From: Dechloromonas sp.
GTDB lineage: Bacteria > Pseudomonadota > Gammaproteobacteria > Burkholderiales > Rhodocyclaceae
NCBI GenBank assembly: GCA_016791065.1
Contig: JAEUOD010000161.1
Coordinates: forward strand, 1-52,192
Direction: 5' to 3'
DNA length: 52,192 nt
Shown here one piece after another: positions 7,458 to 18,600 of the stretch (the first letter of the stretch is position 1; every line of letters begins with the position of its first letter). The notes beneath the pieces are model-generated. The model ran no database searches, was not told where the DNA came from, and saw only the letters and a list, made by a program, of their open reading frames with translations. The position numbers and the translations under genes were made by a program.

Positions 7458-8606
7458 ATGCCTTTCAGCGAACAGGATTCCGTAACACTGTCCTCCCCGG
7501 TCAACGAACCGGGCGAACGCGAGCCGCAAGCAGGCATCGCCCTCTGTCTTTCCGGTGGCGGTTACCGGGCGATGATCTTCCACCTCGGTGCCCTCTGGCG
7601 GCTCAACGAACTCGGTTACCTGGCCAAGCTGCAGCGCGTTTCCAGCGTTTCCGGCGGTTCGATCACCGCCGGCATGCTCGGCCTCAAGTGGTCGAAACTG
7701 GCCTTCAAGGATGGCATCGCCCAGCGACTGCTCCCCGAAGTCATTGCCCCGATCCGCGCCTTCGCCCATGAAACGATCGATGTCGGCTCGGTGCTCAAGG
7801 GCGTCTTCCTGCCCGGCACGATCAGCGACAAGGTCACCGCAGCCTATCGCGAGCATCTGTTCGGAAAGGCCACGCTGCAGGATCTGCCGGACGATCCGCC
7901 ACGCTTCGTCATCAACGCTACCAATGTGCAAACCGGCGTGCTCTGGCGCTTCTCCAAACCCTACATGCGCGACTACCTGGTTGGTGAGGTGAAGCACCCG
8001 ACGGTCTCGCTGGCCACGGCGGTGGCGGCATCTTCCGCCTTCCCGCCCATTCTCTCGCCGGCCCGGCTGGAGCTCGACCCGGCCAGCTTCAGCCCGCCCG
8101 ATGGCGAGCCTTATCACAAGCTTCCATTTACCAAGGACGTCTACCTGTCCGATGGTGGCGTCTACGACAATCTCGGCCTCGAAACCGCCTGGAAGCGCTA
8201 CCGTACCATCCTGGTCAGCGATGCCGGCCTGGCGATGGGCGCCGATCCGGACCCCGGCACCGACTGGGCGACCCACGCCAAGCGCGTGCTCGACATGATC
8301 GACAACCAGGTGCGCGCCCTGCGCAAGCGCCAGTTGCTGGCCGGTTTCACCAGCGGCGCCCGCGACGGAGCCTACTGGAGCGTCCGCTCCGACATCGCCG
8401 ACTACGGCACGCCGAACGCCTTGCCCTGCCCGCCGGAGCGTGTCGCAGAACTGGCGCGGATTCCCACCCGCCTGGCCAAGATGCCCGACGACGCGCAGGA
8501 ACGCCTGATAAACTGGGGCTACGCCATTACCGATGCCGCCATGCGGCGCTGGGTCGATCCGGCGCTGCCCGCCCCGAACGCCTTCCCCTACCCGCGCGGC
8601 GTCTGA
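7458..8606 (+). CDS. Patatin-like phospholipase
   Basis: A 382-residue soluble hydrolase of the patatin family; members cleave acyl chains from membrane phospholipids. The catalytic machinery is complete: oxyanion loop GGGYRA (Gly33-Ala38), nucleophile Ser65 in VSGGS (a Ser instead of the usual first Gly of GxSxG), and Asp232 in the DGG motif (SDGGVYDN). No signal peptide or membrane helix is present, so it would act from the cytoplasm on the inner membrane. The start at 7458 has GAGGAG six bases upstream; the frame is open 20 codons earlier but without a ribosome site. The CHAT gene begins 13 bases after its stop, and both follow a promoter at 7398. Patatins serve as membrane-damaging effectors in several anti-phage systems (for example CapV of CBASS), so an effector role here is a reasonable inference. 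Confidence 0.88.
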   Translation: MPFSEQDSVTLSSPVNEPGEREPQAGIALCLSGGGYRAMIFHLGALWRLNELGYLAKLQRVSSVSGGSITAGMLGLKWSKLAFKDGIAQRLLPEVIAPIRAFAHETIDVGSVLKGVFLPGTISDKVTAAYREHLFGKATLQDLPDDPPRFVINATNVQTGVLWRFSKPYMRDYLVGEVKHPTVSLATAVAASSAFPPILSPARLELDPASFSPPDGEPYHKLPFTKDVYLSDGGVYDNLGLETAWKRYRTILVSDAGLAMGADPDPGTDWATHAKRVLDMIDNQVRALRKRQLLAGFTSGARDGAYWSVRSDIADYGTPNALPCPPERVAELARIPTRLAKMPDDAQERLINWGYAITDAAMRRWVDPALPAPNAFPYPRGV

Positions 8607-8619
8607 ACCGGAGGCCACC

Positions 8620-11424
8620 ATGAGCCGCGCACTGTTCGGACAATGGGGCATCCATCTCGCCAACGAAGCATTCGCCCGCGCCGTTGCCGCCGTCGGTGTG
8701 CTCGGTCTGGGTCACGAGCGGCTTGAAGCCGATGCCATCCAGCGACTGGTACAACGCCTGCGGCGCCAGGGTGGAGACATCGCCCCCCTGAGTCGTAACC
8801 ATTTGGCGGGCCTCGTCCGGCAGATCGCCGATGGCAATGGCGATATTCCCGAGGCACCGGACTACCTGGCGGCATGGGCGACATTCGACGAATGCTGGTC
8901 AGCGTCATCTGACGGCCATGGCCCTTTCCTTCGCCTGGAAATTTCAACGCCTGGCCTCAACGCCACCAGGCCTGACACCTATTGGTTGCTGCGCCTGCTG
9001 CTGGATAACGACATTGGCCATTCCGTTTACCTGCGCCATGACCGGCCGAATCGCCCGATCGCCTGGGAGTGGCCGCTGCGCCTCGGCATCCTGCCCGGGA
9101 CCGATGCCACCGCTCTCGCGGAAGATGTTGCGGCCATCCCCTGGCCCGATCTGATTCGCCTGACCGAAATCGCCAACGACAATACCGAGTGCGATCTACT
9201 GCTCCTGCCCAACGATCTGCGCGGCGGCCTGGCGCGCGTGCTGCAGCAGCCACGGCGGCTGCGCGCCGATTGCGTCCTGCTGTTGGGTGGTGCGGGCGTC
9301 ACCGCCGAACGCATCCGGCCAATGGTGGCGAGTTTGCGCAGCGAAGTCGTCACCGGTGGTGTCTGCATCTGCAGCATCGAACCCGATGCGCGACACGGCT
9401 GGCTGATCCGGCTCATCGAGGAGCTTTCCCATGACCTGTCGCTCGATATCGCCCTCAACCGGGCGACGAAATACCAGGGATGCGAACAAGCCGGCCCGTT
9501 GATTCTCGAAAGCTCGCGCCGCCTGGTAGCCGTCTCGCGGATCAGCACCTTTGCCAGACGCTTGAGCCAGGATGTCAGGCGCATGGCCGCCGCCCGCCCG
9601 GAACTGGAACAGGAACTGATGGTTGCCGCCAGCGACCTCGAAGCCAGCGTCGGAGGCGGCAGCTTCCTGGCCGAATCCGGCGACGCCCGCGATATCGCGA
9701 GCATTAGACGTGGTATCGAGGCGCATCTGGGCGGCACGATGTCGCCAATGCCGGCGGGTGCGGCAACGCCGCCTCCGGATAGGCCCGACGAGCGCCGGGT
9801 CAGCTTTACCATCGACGAGATACGGCCCGGCAAGCCACCGCTCCGGGTCGAAGACCGTCTGGCCAGCGAGCGCGCCTACCTCATGCAGTTGTTCATCGGT
9901 CTGCCAAGGGCCGGGGTCGAATCGGCTGCGGAGCGCTTCCCGAGCGACAAACTGCCTGCCTCGCGCGACGGTCATTGGCTCGATGTCTTTTTCGTGCCCC
10001 TGGTCCGCGCCGGATCGGGACGCTTCCACTCGCCGCAGCAGGGACGGATTTTCCTGCCGCCAAGCGGCGACAGCACAACCTGCTTCCTCAATTTCCGGAC
10101 GCATGGCGTCCACGACAACTACCGCGCACGTATCCTGATTTCGCACGAGAACCGCGTTATCCAGACCTTGTTGCTCAGTTCGGGCATTGGTGCGCAGGGC
10201 GAAGGTCTGGCGCTGGCGGTCGAAAACGTCGTCTCTCCCAGTTTCAACCCGACGGGCGAGAGCAAACCCTTCGATGCCGCCATCGTGGTCAACCATAGCC
10301 CGGCCGGGCAGGCCGGCGTCACCACCCTGGTCGGCTCGGAAGTCAGCTTCCGCGAGCCGGTCGGAATCGAGAAGCTGGTCGAACCCGTACGCGAATTGCT
10401 CTCGACCGAAGCCAGTTTCCCGGAGATGCATAGTGCGCTGGATGCCCCCGAGTTGCTGCAGTTGTTCGATAAATTGGCCCAGTACGGGCGATCCATTCTC
10501 AAGCCGATGCCGCCGGAGCTTCAGGGCAGCATTCCTGAAGGCGCCCGCATCCAGATCGTCGAGGCCCGCGCCGGGGCCTGGCTGCCGGTTGAAATCTTCT
10601 ACGGATCGCGCCCGCCGAGACCCGGCAAACCGCTCTGCCCGAATGCCCGGGCCGCGCTGCTGCAGGAAAATGGCGCCAGCCACGAGAGCTGCCCGCATCG
10701 CGACGATCCGGAGCACCAGTGTCCGCTGCGCTTCTGGGGTTTTCGCAACATCATCGAGCGCCAGCCCTGCCTTAACGCGCCGAACGGTGCCGACTACACG
10801 ATCAGTGCGCCGCAACCGGGCGCCAACCGTATCGACGCCTTGCGCTCGGCGCTGATCGGCGCCAGCGAGAAAGTCCGCGCCAAGGACATCAGCGAACCGG
10901 GGGGCCTGATCGAGGCGGTTGGCCAATTCGTCCAGGCGACGCGCGCAGTGAAGGACTGGAACGAATGGGAACAGGCGGTGCAGCAGGATTCCCCGTCGCT
11001 ACTCGTCCTCCTGCCACACTCGATGGAAGACCCCGATAACGTCGGGATTCCCGGCCTGGAAATCGGCGGCGCCCTGCTCACACCGGCCTACATGGAAAGC
11101 AGCTACGTCGCCGGCCCGACCACGCCTTCACCGGTCGTCCTGCTGCTCGGTTGCAGCACGCAACTGACCGATGTTCCCTTCCTGAATTTCGTCGAAGCCT
11201 TCAAGCGCGAGAAAGCGGCATTGGTGATCGGCACCCTCTCCACCATCCGTGGCCGGCGCACCGTCGCCTTCGTTTCCGCCCTGCTCGAGGGCCTCAAGTC
11301 CGCGGCTGGCAGCAACCGCAGCTTCGGCGAAGTCTTTCTCGAAACCAAGCGCAAGCTGCTTGCCGGTGGCGATGGTTTCGTCCTCAGCCTGACCGCTTAC
11401 GGCGACGTCGGCTGGCGCCTCTGA
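8620..11424 (+). CDS. CHAT-domain (caspase-like) protease, 934 residues
   Basis: A large soluble protein whose last ~300 residues form a CHAT (caspase-HetF-associated) peptidase. The putative dyad is His800 (LLPHSMED) and Cys845 (LLLGCST), followed by FVEAFKREKAALVIGTL and a closing LTAYGDVGWRL typical of the fold. Before it lies AWLPVEIFYG, like the opening strand of CHAT domains, then a cluster C673, C691, H693, H699, C701 that could bind zinc. Residues about 390-560 look like a beta-sandwich. The N-terminal third contains a region (AWEWPLRLGILPG, then LRADCVLLLGGAG) that may be a second, catalytically dead caspase-like fold; this is only a visual resemblance. GGAG precedes the ATG at 8620. 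Flanked at 13 and 18 bases by the patatin and MBL genes. In known systems CHAT proteases activate toxic partners by cleavage; the target here is unknown. Confidence 0.8.
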   Translation: MSRALFGQWGIHLANEAFARAVAAVGVLGLGHERLEADAIQRLVQRLRRQGGDIAPLSRNHLAGLVRQIADGNGDIPEAPDYLAAWATFDECWSASSDGHGPFLRLEISTPGLNATRPDTYWLLRLLLDNDIGHSVYLRHDRPNRPIAWEWPLRLGILPGTDATALAEDVAAIPWPDLIRLTEIANDNTECDLLLLPNDLRGGLARVLQQPRRLRADCVLLLGGAGVTAERIRPMVASLRSEVVTGGVCICSIEPDARHGWLIRLIEELSHDLSLDIALNRATKYQGCEQAGPLILESSRRLVAVSRISTFARRLSQDVRRMAAARPELEQELMVAASDLEASVGGGSFLAESGDARDIASIRRGIEAHLGGTMSPMPAGAATPPPDRPDERRVSFTIDEIRPGKPPLRVEDRLASERAYLMQLFIGLPRAGVESAAERFPSDKLPASRDGHWLDVFFVPLVRAGSGRFHSPQQGRIFLPPSGDSTTCFLNFRTHGVHDNYRARILISHENRVIQTLLLSSGIGAQGEGLALAVENVVSPSFNPTGESKPFDAAIVVNHSPAGQAGVTTLVGSEVSFREPVGIEKLVEPVRELLSTEASFPEMHSALDAPELLQLFDKLAQYGRSILKPMPPELQGSIPEGARIQIVEARAGAWLPVEIFYGSRPPRPGKPLCPNARAALLQENGASHESCPHRDDPEHQCPLRFWGFRNIIERQPCLNAPNGADYTISAPQPGANRIDALRSALIGASEKVRAKDISEPGGLIEAVGQFVQATRAVKDWNEWEQAVQQDSPSLLVLLPHSMEDPDNVGIPGLEIGGALLTPAYMESSYVAGPTTPSPVVLLLGCSTQLTDVPFLNFVEAFKREKAALVIGTLSTIRGRRTVAFVSALLEGLKSAAGSNRSFGEVFLETKRKLLAGGDGFVLSLTAYGDVGWRL

Positions 11425-11442
11425 AACGGCAAGGGGAAAGCC

Positions 11443-12558
11443 ATGTTCCGCATCGACCTCCTGCCCGCCGAATTCGGCGACGCCTTGTGGATCGAGTATG
11501 GCAGCGCCGGAAAGGTGCATCGCATTCTTGTCGATTGCGGCACCAGCGCCGTCTACCCGGTCGTTCGTCAACGCCTGCAGGCCTTGCCAACCAAGGAACG
11601 GCACATCGAACTGCTGGTGATTTCGCATATCGATATCGACCACATTGGCGGCGCTCTCGATCTACTGAACGATTGCAAGGCCCTCGGCGTCAGCTTCGGG
11701 GAAATCTGGTTCAACGGCTACATCCACCTGACGCCGGGCGGAACGGTCGAACACGACGACACGCTTGGCGCGCTGCAGGGTGAAGCCCTGACCGAGCTGA
11801 TCGTCGCTCAGGGCGCGGGCAACTGGAACAAAGCAGTCAAGGGCGGCGCCCTGGTCGTGCCCGACAGCGGCCCGCTACTCGCTTTTCCCGAATTGCCCGG
11901 CGGCATGAGGCTGACGCTGCTTTCCCCGACCCAAGTGCAACTCGACCGTCTGAAGCCGACCTGGGAAGCCGCTTGCCGCAAGGCTGGCCTCGTTCCCGGC
12001 AAGGCCACGCTTGCCGACGAAAAACGGCTGGAAGAGGATGAGGCACCCGGCGAGGAGGATGACATCCTCGGCGATCCCGACGTCGCCCAGCTGGCTGCCA
12101 AGCCATTCCGCCCCGACCGGTCACGGCCGAACGGCAGCAGCATCGCCCTGCTTGCCGAATACGACGGCCGCCGCGTCGTGCTGGCTGCCGACGCCTTCGC
12201 CCCGGTACTGATCGACAGCCTCTCGCGCCTGCCGGGATCAGGCCGGGGCAAGCTGAAGATCGATGCTTTCAAGATGTCGCATCACGCCAGCCGCGGCAAT
12301 ATCAGCCCTGAGCTGATCGCCGCCATCGATTGCAAGAACTGGCTGATCTCGACCAATGGGAAAGTGTTCCGCCACCCCGACCTGGAAGCGATTGCCCGCA
12401 TCATCAAAGGCAGTGGCCCGGGCACCGTGCTGCATTTCAATTACCGGACCGAGTTCAACGAGATGTGGGCGGCCAGCGGCCTGCAGCGCAAACACGCCTT
12501 CAAGACCCGTTACCCAGCAGGCCCCAACGCTGGCATCGGTATCGAATTTGAAGCCTGA
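11443..12558 (+). CDS. ComEC-type metallo-beta-lactamase fold hydrolase
   Basis: A 371-residue soluble protein of the metallo-beta-lactamase superfamily. The metal motif reads H62-x-D64-x-D66-H67 in SHIDIDHIGG, the version typical of ComEC/Rec2-like domains rather than classical HxHxDH, and KMSHHASRGN (His280-His281) matches the ComEC KxxHHGS block. Asp31 (LVDCGTS) completes the pattern. A charged insert of mostly Glu and Asp (about 195-210) is unlike ComEC. AAGGGGAAAG precedes the ATG. It starts 18 bases after the CHAT stop and ends the three-gene unit; a hairpin follows at 12577. Related domains hydrolyse phosphodiesters, so it may act on nucleic acid or a nucleotide signal, but it could also process a small molecule. 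No signal peptide. Confidence 0.85.
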   Translation: MFRIDLLPAEFGDALWIEYGSAGKVHRILVDCGTSAVYPVVRQRLQALPTKERHIELLVISHIDIDHIGGALDLLNDCKALGVSFGEIWFNGYIHLTPGGTVEHDDTLGALQGEALTELIVAQGAGNWNKAVKGGALVVPDSGPLLAFPELPGGMRLTLLSPTQVQLDRLKPTWEAACRKAGLVPGKATLADEKRLEEDEAPGEEDDILGDPDVAQLAAKPFRPDRSRPNGSSIALLAEYDGRRVVLAADAFAPVLIDSLSRLPGSGRGKLKIDAFKMSHHASRGNISPELIAAIDCKNWLISTNGKVFRHPDLEAIARIIKGSGPGTVLHFNYRTEFNEMWAASGLQRKHAFKTRYPAGPNAGIGIEFEA

Positions 12559-12576
12559 AAGGTACGGTCAACGAAA

Positions 12577-12596
12577 AACGGGGCCGCAGCCCCGTT
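12577..12596 (-). terminator. Intrinsic terminator of fliW (shared hairpin)
   Basis: AACGGGGC and GCCCCGTT form a perfect eight-base stem with loop CGCA. Read on the minus strand, the stem is followed directly by TTT and TCGT, so it is a rho-independent terminator for fliW, whose stop is 20 bases before it. On the plus strand there is no T run, but the same hairpin lies 18 bases after the MBL stop and may also end that transcript. Confidence 0.75.
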
Positions 12597-12616
12597 ACCG
12601 GATCTCAGACTGACAA

Positions 12617-13060
12617 TCAGACCGGACTGGCCAGGTTGGACAGGGTGACGTTCGGCCGGAAGGTTTCCATGACCTTCTGGATGCCAACCCGGGCTCGCGT
12701 GTTGATGACCAGCGGCGCACGCAGGTTCGGGGCGATCACCGGCTGACCGTCGCCATCCTTCTTGAAAAGCACCTGCATCACAACGACATCCTCGTCGGCT
12801 GGCGACTGCAGCAGGGCATTCTCGGCGTCGGTCAATTCGAGTTCGTAGTTGAAGCCGATACTGGTCGGATCGACTATCTGGAAAGCCAAGCCGGGATCGT
12901 CCAGCGATTGCAGGGTGTAGCTGCTTGGGTGTTCGCGGTTGTCTTCATGTGCCAGCATAAAGCGCTTGCTGCCTTCGAAAGCAACCAAGCCTTCGGGGAA
13001 GGTGATGACTTTCTCCGGGCTGACTTCGACTGCACCGAACAAATAGGTATCCACTTTCAT
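12617..13060 (-). CDS. fliW: Flagellar assembly factor FliW
   Basis: A 147-residue protein of the FliW family. FliW binds flagellin or the RNA-binding regulator CsrA, and by sequestering CsrA it controls flagellin translation. Family blocks are present: [18 protein letters not shown] at about 13-30, a [18 protein letters not shown] stretch, and NLRAPLVIN near the C terminus. GGAGG lies seven bases before the ATG. Unusually, neither csrA nor a flagellin gene is adjacent; the neighbours are the MBL gene (convergent) and tex (divergent). A hairpin plus T run at 12577-12596 ends the transcript, so it is monocistronic. Confidence 0.93.
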   Translation of the reverse strand: MKVDTYLFGAVEVSPEKVITFPEGLVAFEGSKRFMLAHEDNREHPSSYTLQSLDDPGLAFQIVDPTSIGFNYELELTDAENALLQSPADEDVVVMQVLFKKDGDGQPVIAPNLRAPLVINTRARVGIQKVMETFRPNVTLSNLASPV

Positions 13061-13177
13061 CTCTAGCCTCCGCTTGGTTTGTATGTTTATCTTTTCATAC
13101 TACACCACTTGAATGCGGTTGTATTTTGACAAGGGATTGCGCATAGTTCACCCCCCATTTTTGCTGCACTGCCGCAC

Positions 13178-15499
<2,322 letters not shown>

Positions 15500-15519
15500 A
15501 AGCGCCCTACTGCTCTCGA

Positions 15520-15553
15520 CCAAGGTAGCCTGCAAAGTAAATGGCTACCTTGG
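15520..15553. repeat. Perfect 11-bp stem-loop downstream of tex
   Basis: CCAAGGTAGCC (15520-15530) and GGCTACCTTGG (15543-15553) are exact complements around a 12-base A-rich loop, 20 bases after the tex stop. No T run follows on the plus strand. It could stabilise the tex 3' end, act as a non-canonical terminator, or be a protein-binding palindrome. Confidence 0.6.
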
Positions 15554-15600
15554 CGAAGTAAGGCCCCTGGTCGGCAACGAATGCGTACCGCCATACAAAT

Positions 15601-15616
15601 TATTACTAAAGTAATA
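15601..15616. promoter_or_regulatory. AT-rich inverted repeat upstream of the hybrid kinase
   Basis: TATTAC-TAAA-GTAATA is a perfect six-base inverted repeat in a locally AT-rich stretch, 79-94 bases before the kinase ATG. It lies where a promoter or operator would be expected. No protein is suggested by its sequence. Confidence 0.35.
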
Positions 15617-15694
15617 GTTCGCAAAAAATAATTGCAACATTGCTGCTATCCTGCGCTCACATCGCTTGAAGAATTACAAGTACGGAGACAAAGG

Positions 15695-18600
15695 ATGGTG
15701 GCAGCCAAGAGCTTCCGGCAACGTCTTTCTGGTTTGCTGGAATCGCTGCGCTTTCAGCTTACGCTGGGTGTATTGCTACTTCAGGCGCTTTGCCTGACAT
15801 CCCTTGCGATTATTGCCGCAGACCGACTCCAGAGCAGCTTCCTGGAACAGCTGGAGGCGCAACAGGTAAGCAATCTCGATTTCGTCACCAAATGGCTTGA
15901 AAGCGCGGTGACGGAGCGGATCGAATCGCTTCAGGCAATTGGCAAGAGTCTACCGCCGGAGAACTGGTCGAACAGCGAGGTCGTCCAGCATCACCTGGCA
16001 AACCAAAGCAGCATCAACCAACTTTTCTCACGGGATATCCACGTCATCTCCGTGTCGGGATACCGTATTGCCGAGACTCCCCTGCGTCAGAACATTGGTA
16101 CCGATTATCGCGACTCGATTCCCTTCAGGCTGGCAGTCGAATCCCGTCGCCCGGTCGTGACTCCGCGCATAGGAAGGAATTCCCGCCGTCCGAATCTTGT
16201 TTTCGCGGTTCCCGTCATGAATACGGAAGGAATGGTTGTGGCGGTCATTTGTGGCACCGAAGAATTGATGCCGGGCAGCCATTTCTATATTTCCGACTTC
16301 GCTCACAATGGCCAGCACGGAGGCTATCAGGTCATTTCCCTCGCAGAACGCACTTATGTCGCCAGCACCGATGCCTCGCTGGTTTTGACAAAAATACCGG
16401 ATAAAGCGCCGGACCCGCTGATGGAACGCAGGCTCAGCGAGGGCTTTACGGGGGCAGGCCGGTCGCAGGAGCCCGCGGGAAGCGAAATAATTTCCTATGC
16501 CAAAGCAATCAAGGACTTCAACTGGCTCGTTGTAGCCTATCTCCCGGCCGAGCAGGCGCTTGCCCCACTGAAGCATCTCACGCACACGATATGGATCGGT
16601 GCCATTCTGGCAATGCTGATTACCGGCATGGTGATCTGGCGTCTCATGGGCAAGCAACTCAGGCCACTGGAGAACGCCGCCGCTGAAATCCTCAGCGCGC
16701 TCCCCGGCAAGGAGCCGGCAAGACTGCTTGAAACAGGAAGTCGGGAAATTCGTGTCTTGCTCCAGCATTTCAACCAGCTACATCAAGTCATCCGGGAACA
16801 GTTTCTCGCGTTGCAGGCGGAACGCGACCACCTGGAATTGGCGGTTCAGCAACGAACCGAAGCATTGATGAGCAGCGAGCGTTTTACCCGGGCGATCACG
16901 GACGCACTACCAAGCATGATTGCCTATTGGGATACAGCGTTACGTAATCGCTTTGCCAATCGTGCCTATATCGAGTGGTTCGAGACGACTCCCGGTGATA
17001 TCGAAGACGCCCGCATGGATGAACTTCTCGGCGAAGAGGCTTATCGCTTCAGTGAGGCACACGTCCAAGCAGCACTTCAGGGAGAGCCGCAATGTTTCGA
17101 ACGAATGTTCAATCTCCCCGGCAAGTCAAACCGGATTTTGTTGGTCCATTACATACCGGACGGCTCTCCAGATTCGGTCAAAGGCTTTTTCGTGCTCGTC
17201 CATGACATCACCGAACTGAAGCAGGCCGAGCAGAAAATCCAGCGACAAGCCGACGAACTGGATGACCTTTACAACCACGCCCCCTGTGGCTATCACTCGC
17301 TTGATGAGCAAGGCTTCATCCAGAAGATCAACGATACCGAGTTAAGCTGGCTGGGATACAGCCGTGAAGAAATTCTCGGACAGAGACGAGTTACCGAGTT
17401 CCTTACACCGGCATCAATCGAGATCTTTCGGCAAAACTTCCCGAAGATTTGCGCCGGAGAGTCGTTGTACGAATTGCCCATGGAATTTATCCGCAAGGAT
17501 GGCAGCACTTTCCCCGTTTTGCTCTCGGCATCGGCCATCCTCGACGAGGCCGGTCACTTTGTCTGCACCCGTTCGGCCCTGATCGATTACTCGCAACTTC
17601 GTCGTCAGCGGGAAACACTGGAGCGGGTGCTGGCCGCCTCACCGATTGCGGTCCGTATTGCCCGAGTGGAAGACCATCATATTCTGTTCGTCAATCAGGC
17701 CTTTTGCGACATGGTCCGCCGGAGCAAAGCTGAAGCACATCAGGTAGATGTCAGCAGCTATTACGCCGACCCGGGCATTTTCGAAGAAATCCGCGCTTCG
17801 CTTGCCCGTGGTGAATCGGTCATCAACCGCATGGCAGAACTACATTTTCCAGACTCGCCGGATGAAGCCCATCTCTGGGTCTTGGGCTCATACATGAACA
17901 TCGATTACAACGGCCAGCCGGCCGTTCTTGCCTGGTTCTTCGACATAACAAAGCTGCAGGAGGCGAAATCGGAAGCCGAGGCCGCGACCAAGGCAAAAAG
18001 TGCCTTCCTGGCCAACATGAGCCACGAAATCCGGACACCGATGAATGCCATCATCGGCATGGCCGAACTGGCTTTGGCGACCGACCTCAATACCCGACAA
18101 CTCAACTACGTCAACAAGATCAAAGCCGCTTCCGAGGGCCTTCTGACCATCATCAACGACATTCTCGACTTCTCCAAGATCGAGGCAGGCAAGTTGGAAA
18201 TGGAACGAACGCCCTTCGTACTTGAGAGCATCTTCGATCAGCTATCAAGTGTGGTTGCCCTGCGTGCGGAAAATCATGGAATCGAGCTTTACTACGACAT
18301 CGACGAGGATACGCGCCTGCTCGAAGGCGACCCGCTGCGGCTGGGCCAGGTGTTTACCAATCTGGTCAGCAATTCCTTGAAATTTTCGACCGGCGGCAAC
18401 GTCATCGTCAAAGTCAGGACCACGACGCTGGAAGGGCAGAATGTCGAACTTCACTGCTCGGTCAGCGACGAAGGTATTGGCATGAGCGAAGAGCAAGCCA
18501 GCAGACTATTCAGTCCGTTTTCCCAGGGCGACACTTCGACAACGCGTCGTTTTGGTGGAACCGGCCTCGGCTTGTCCATCTCCCGTCAATTGATCGAAAT

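Noticed and set aside
9196-10926. A 576-codon open frame on the minus strand within the CHAT gene
   Set aside because: It is an antisense shadow of the CHAT coding sequence; no start signal or family pattern.
13126-13131. TTGACA hexamer between fliW and tex
   Set aside because: No acceptable -10 box 16-18 bases downstream on the plus strand, so it is not called a promoter.
15632-15694. Longer kinase start at a TTG
   Set aside because: No ribosome site, and the first residues are unlike the family; the ATG at 15695 has GGAG at good spacing.
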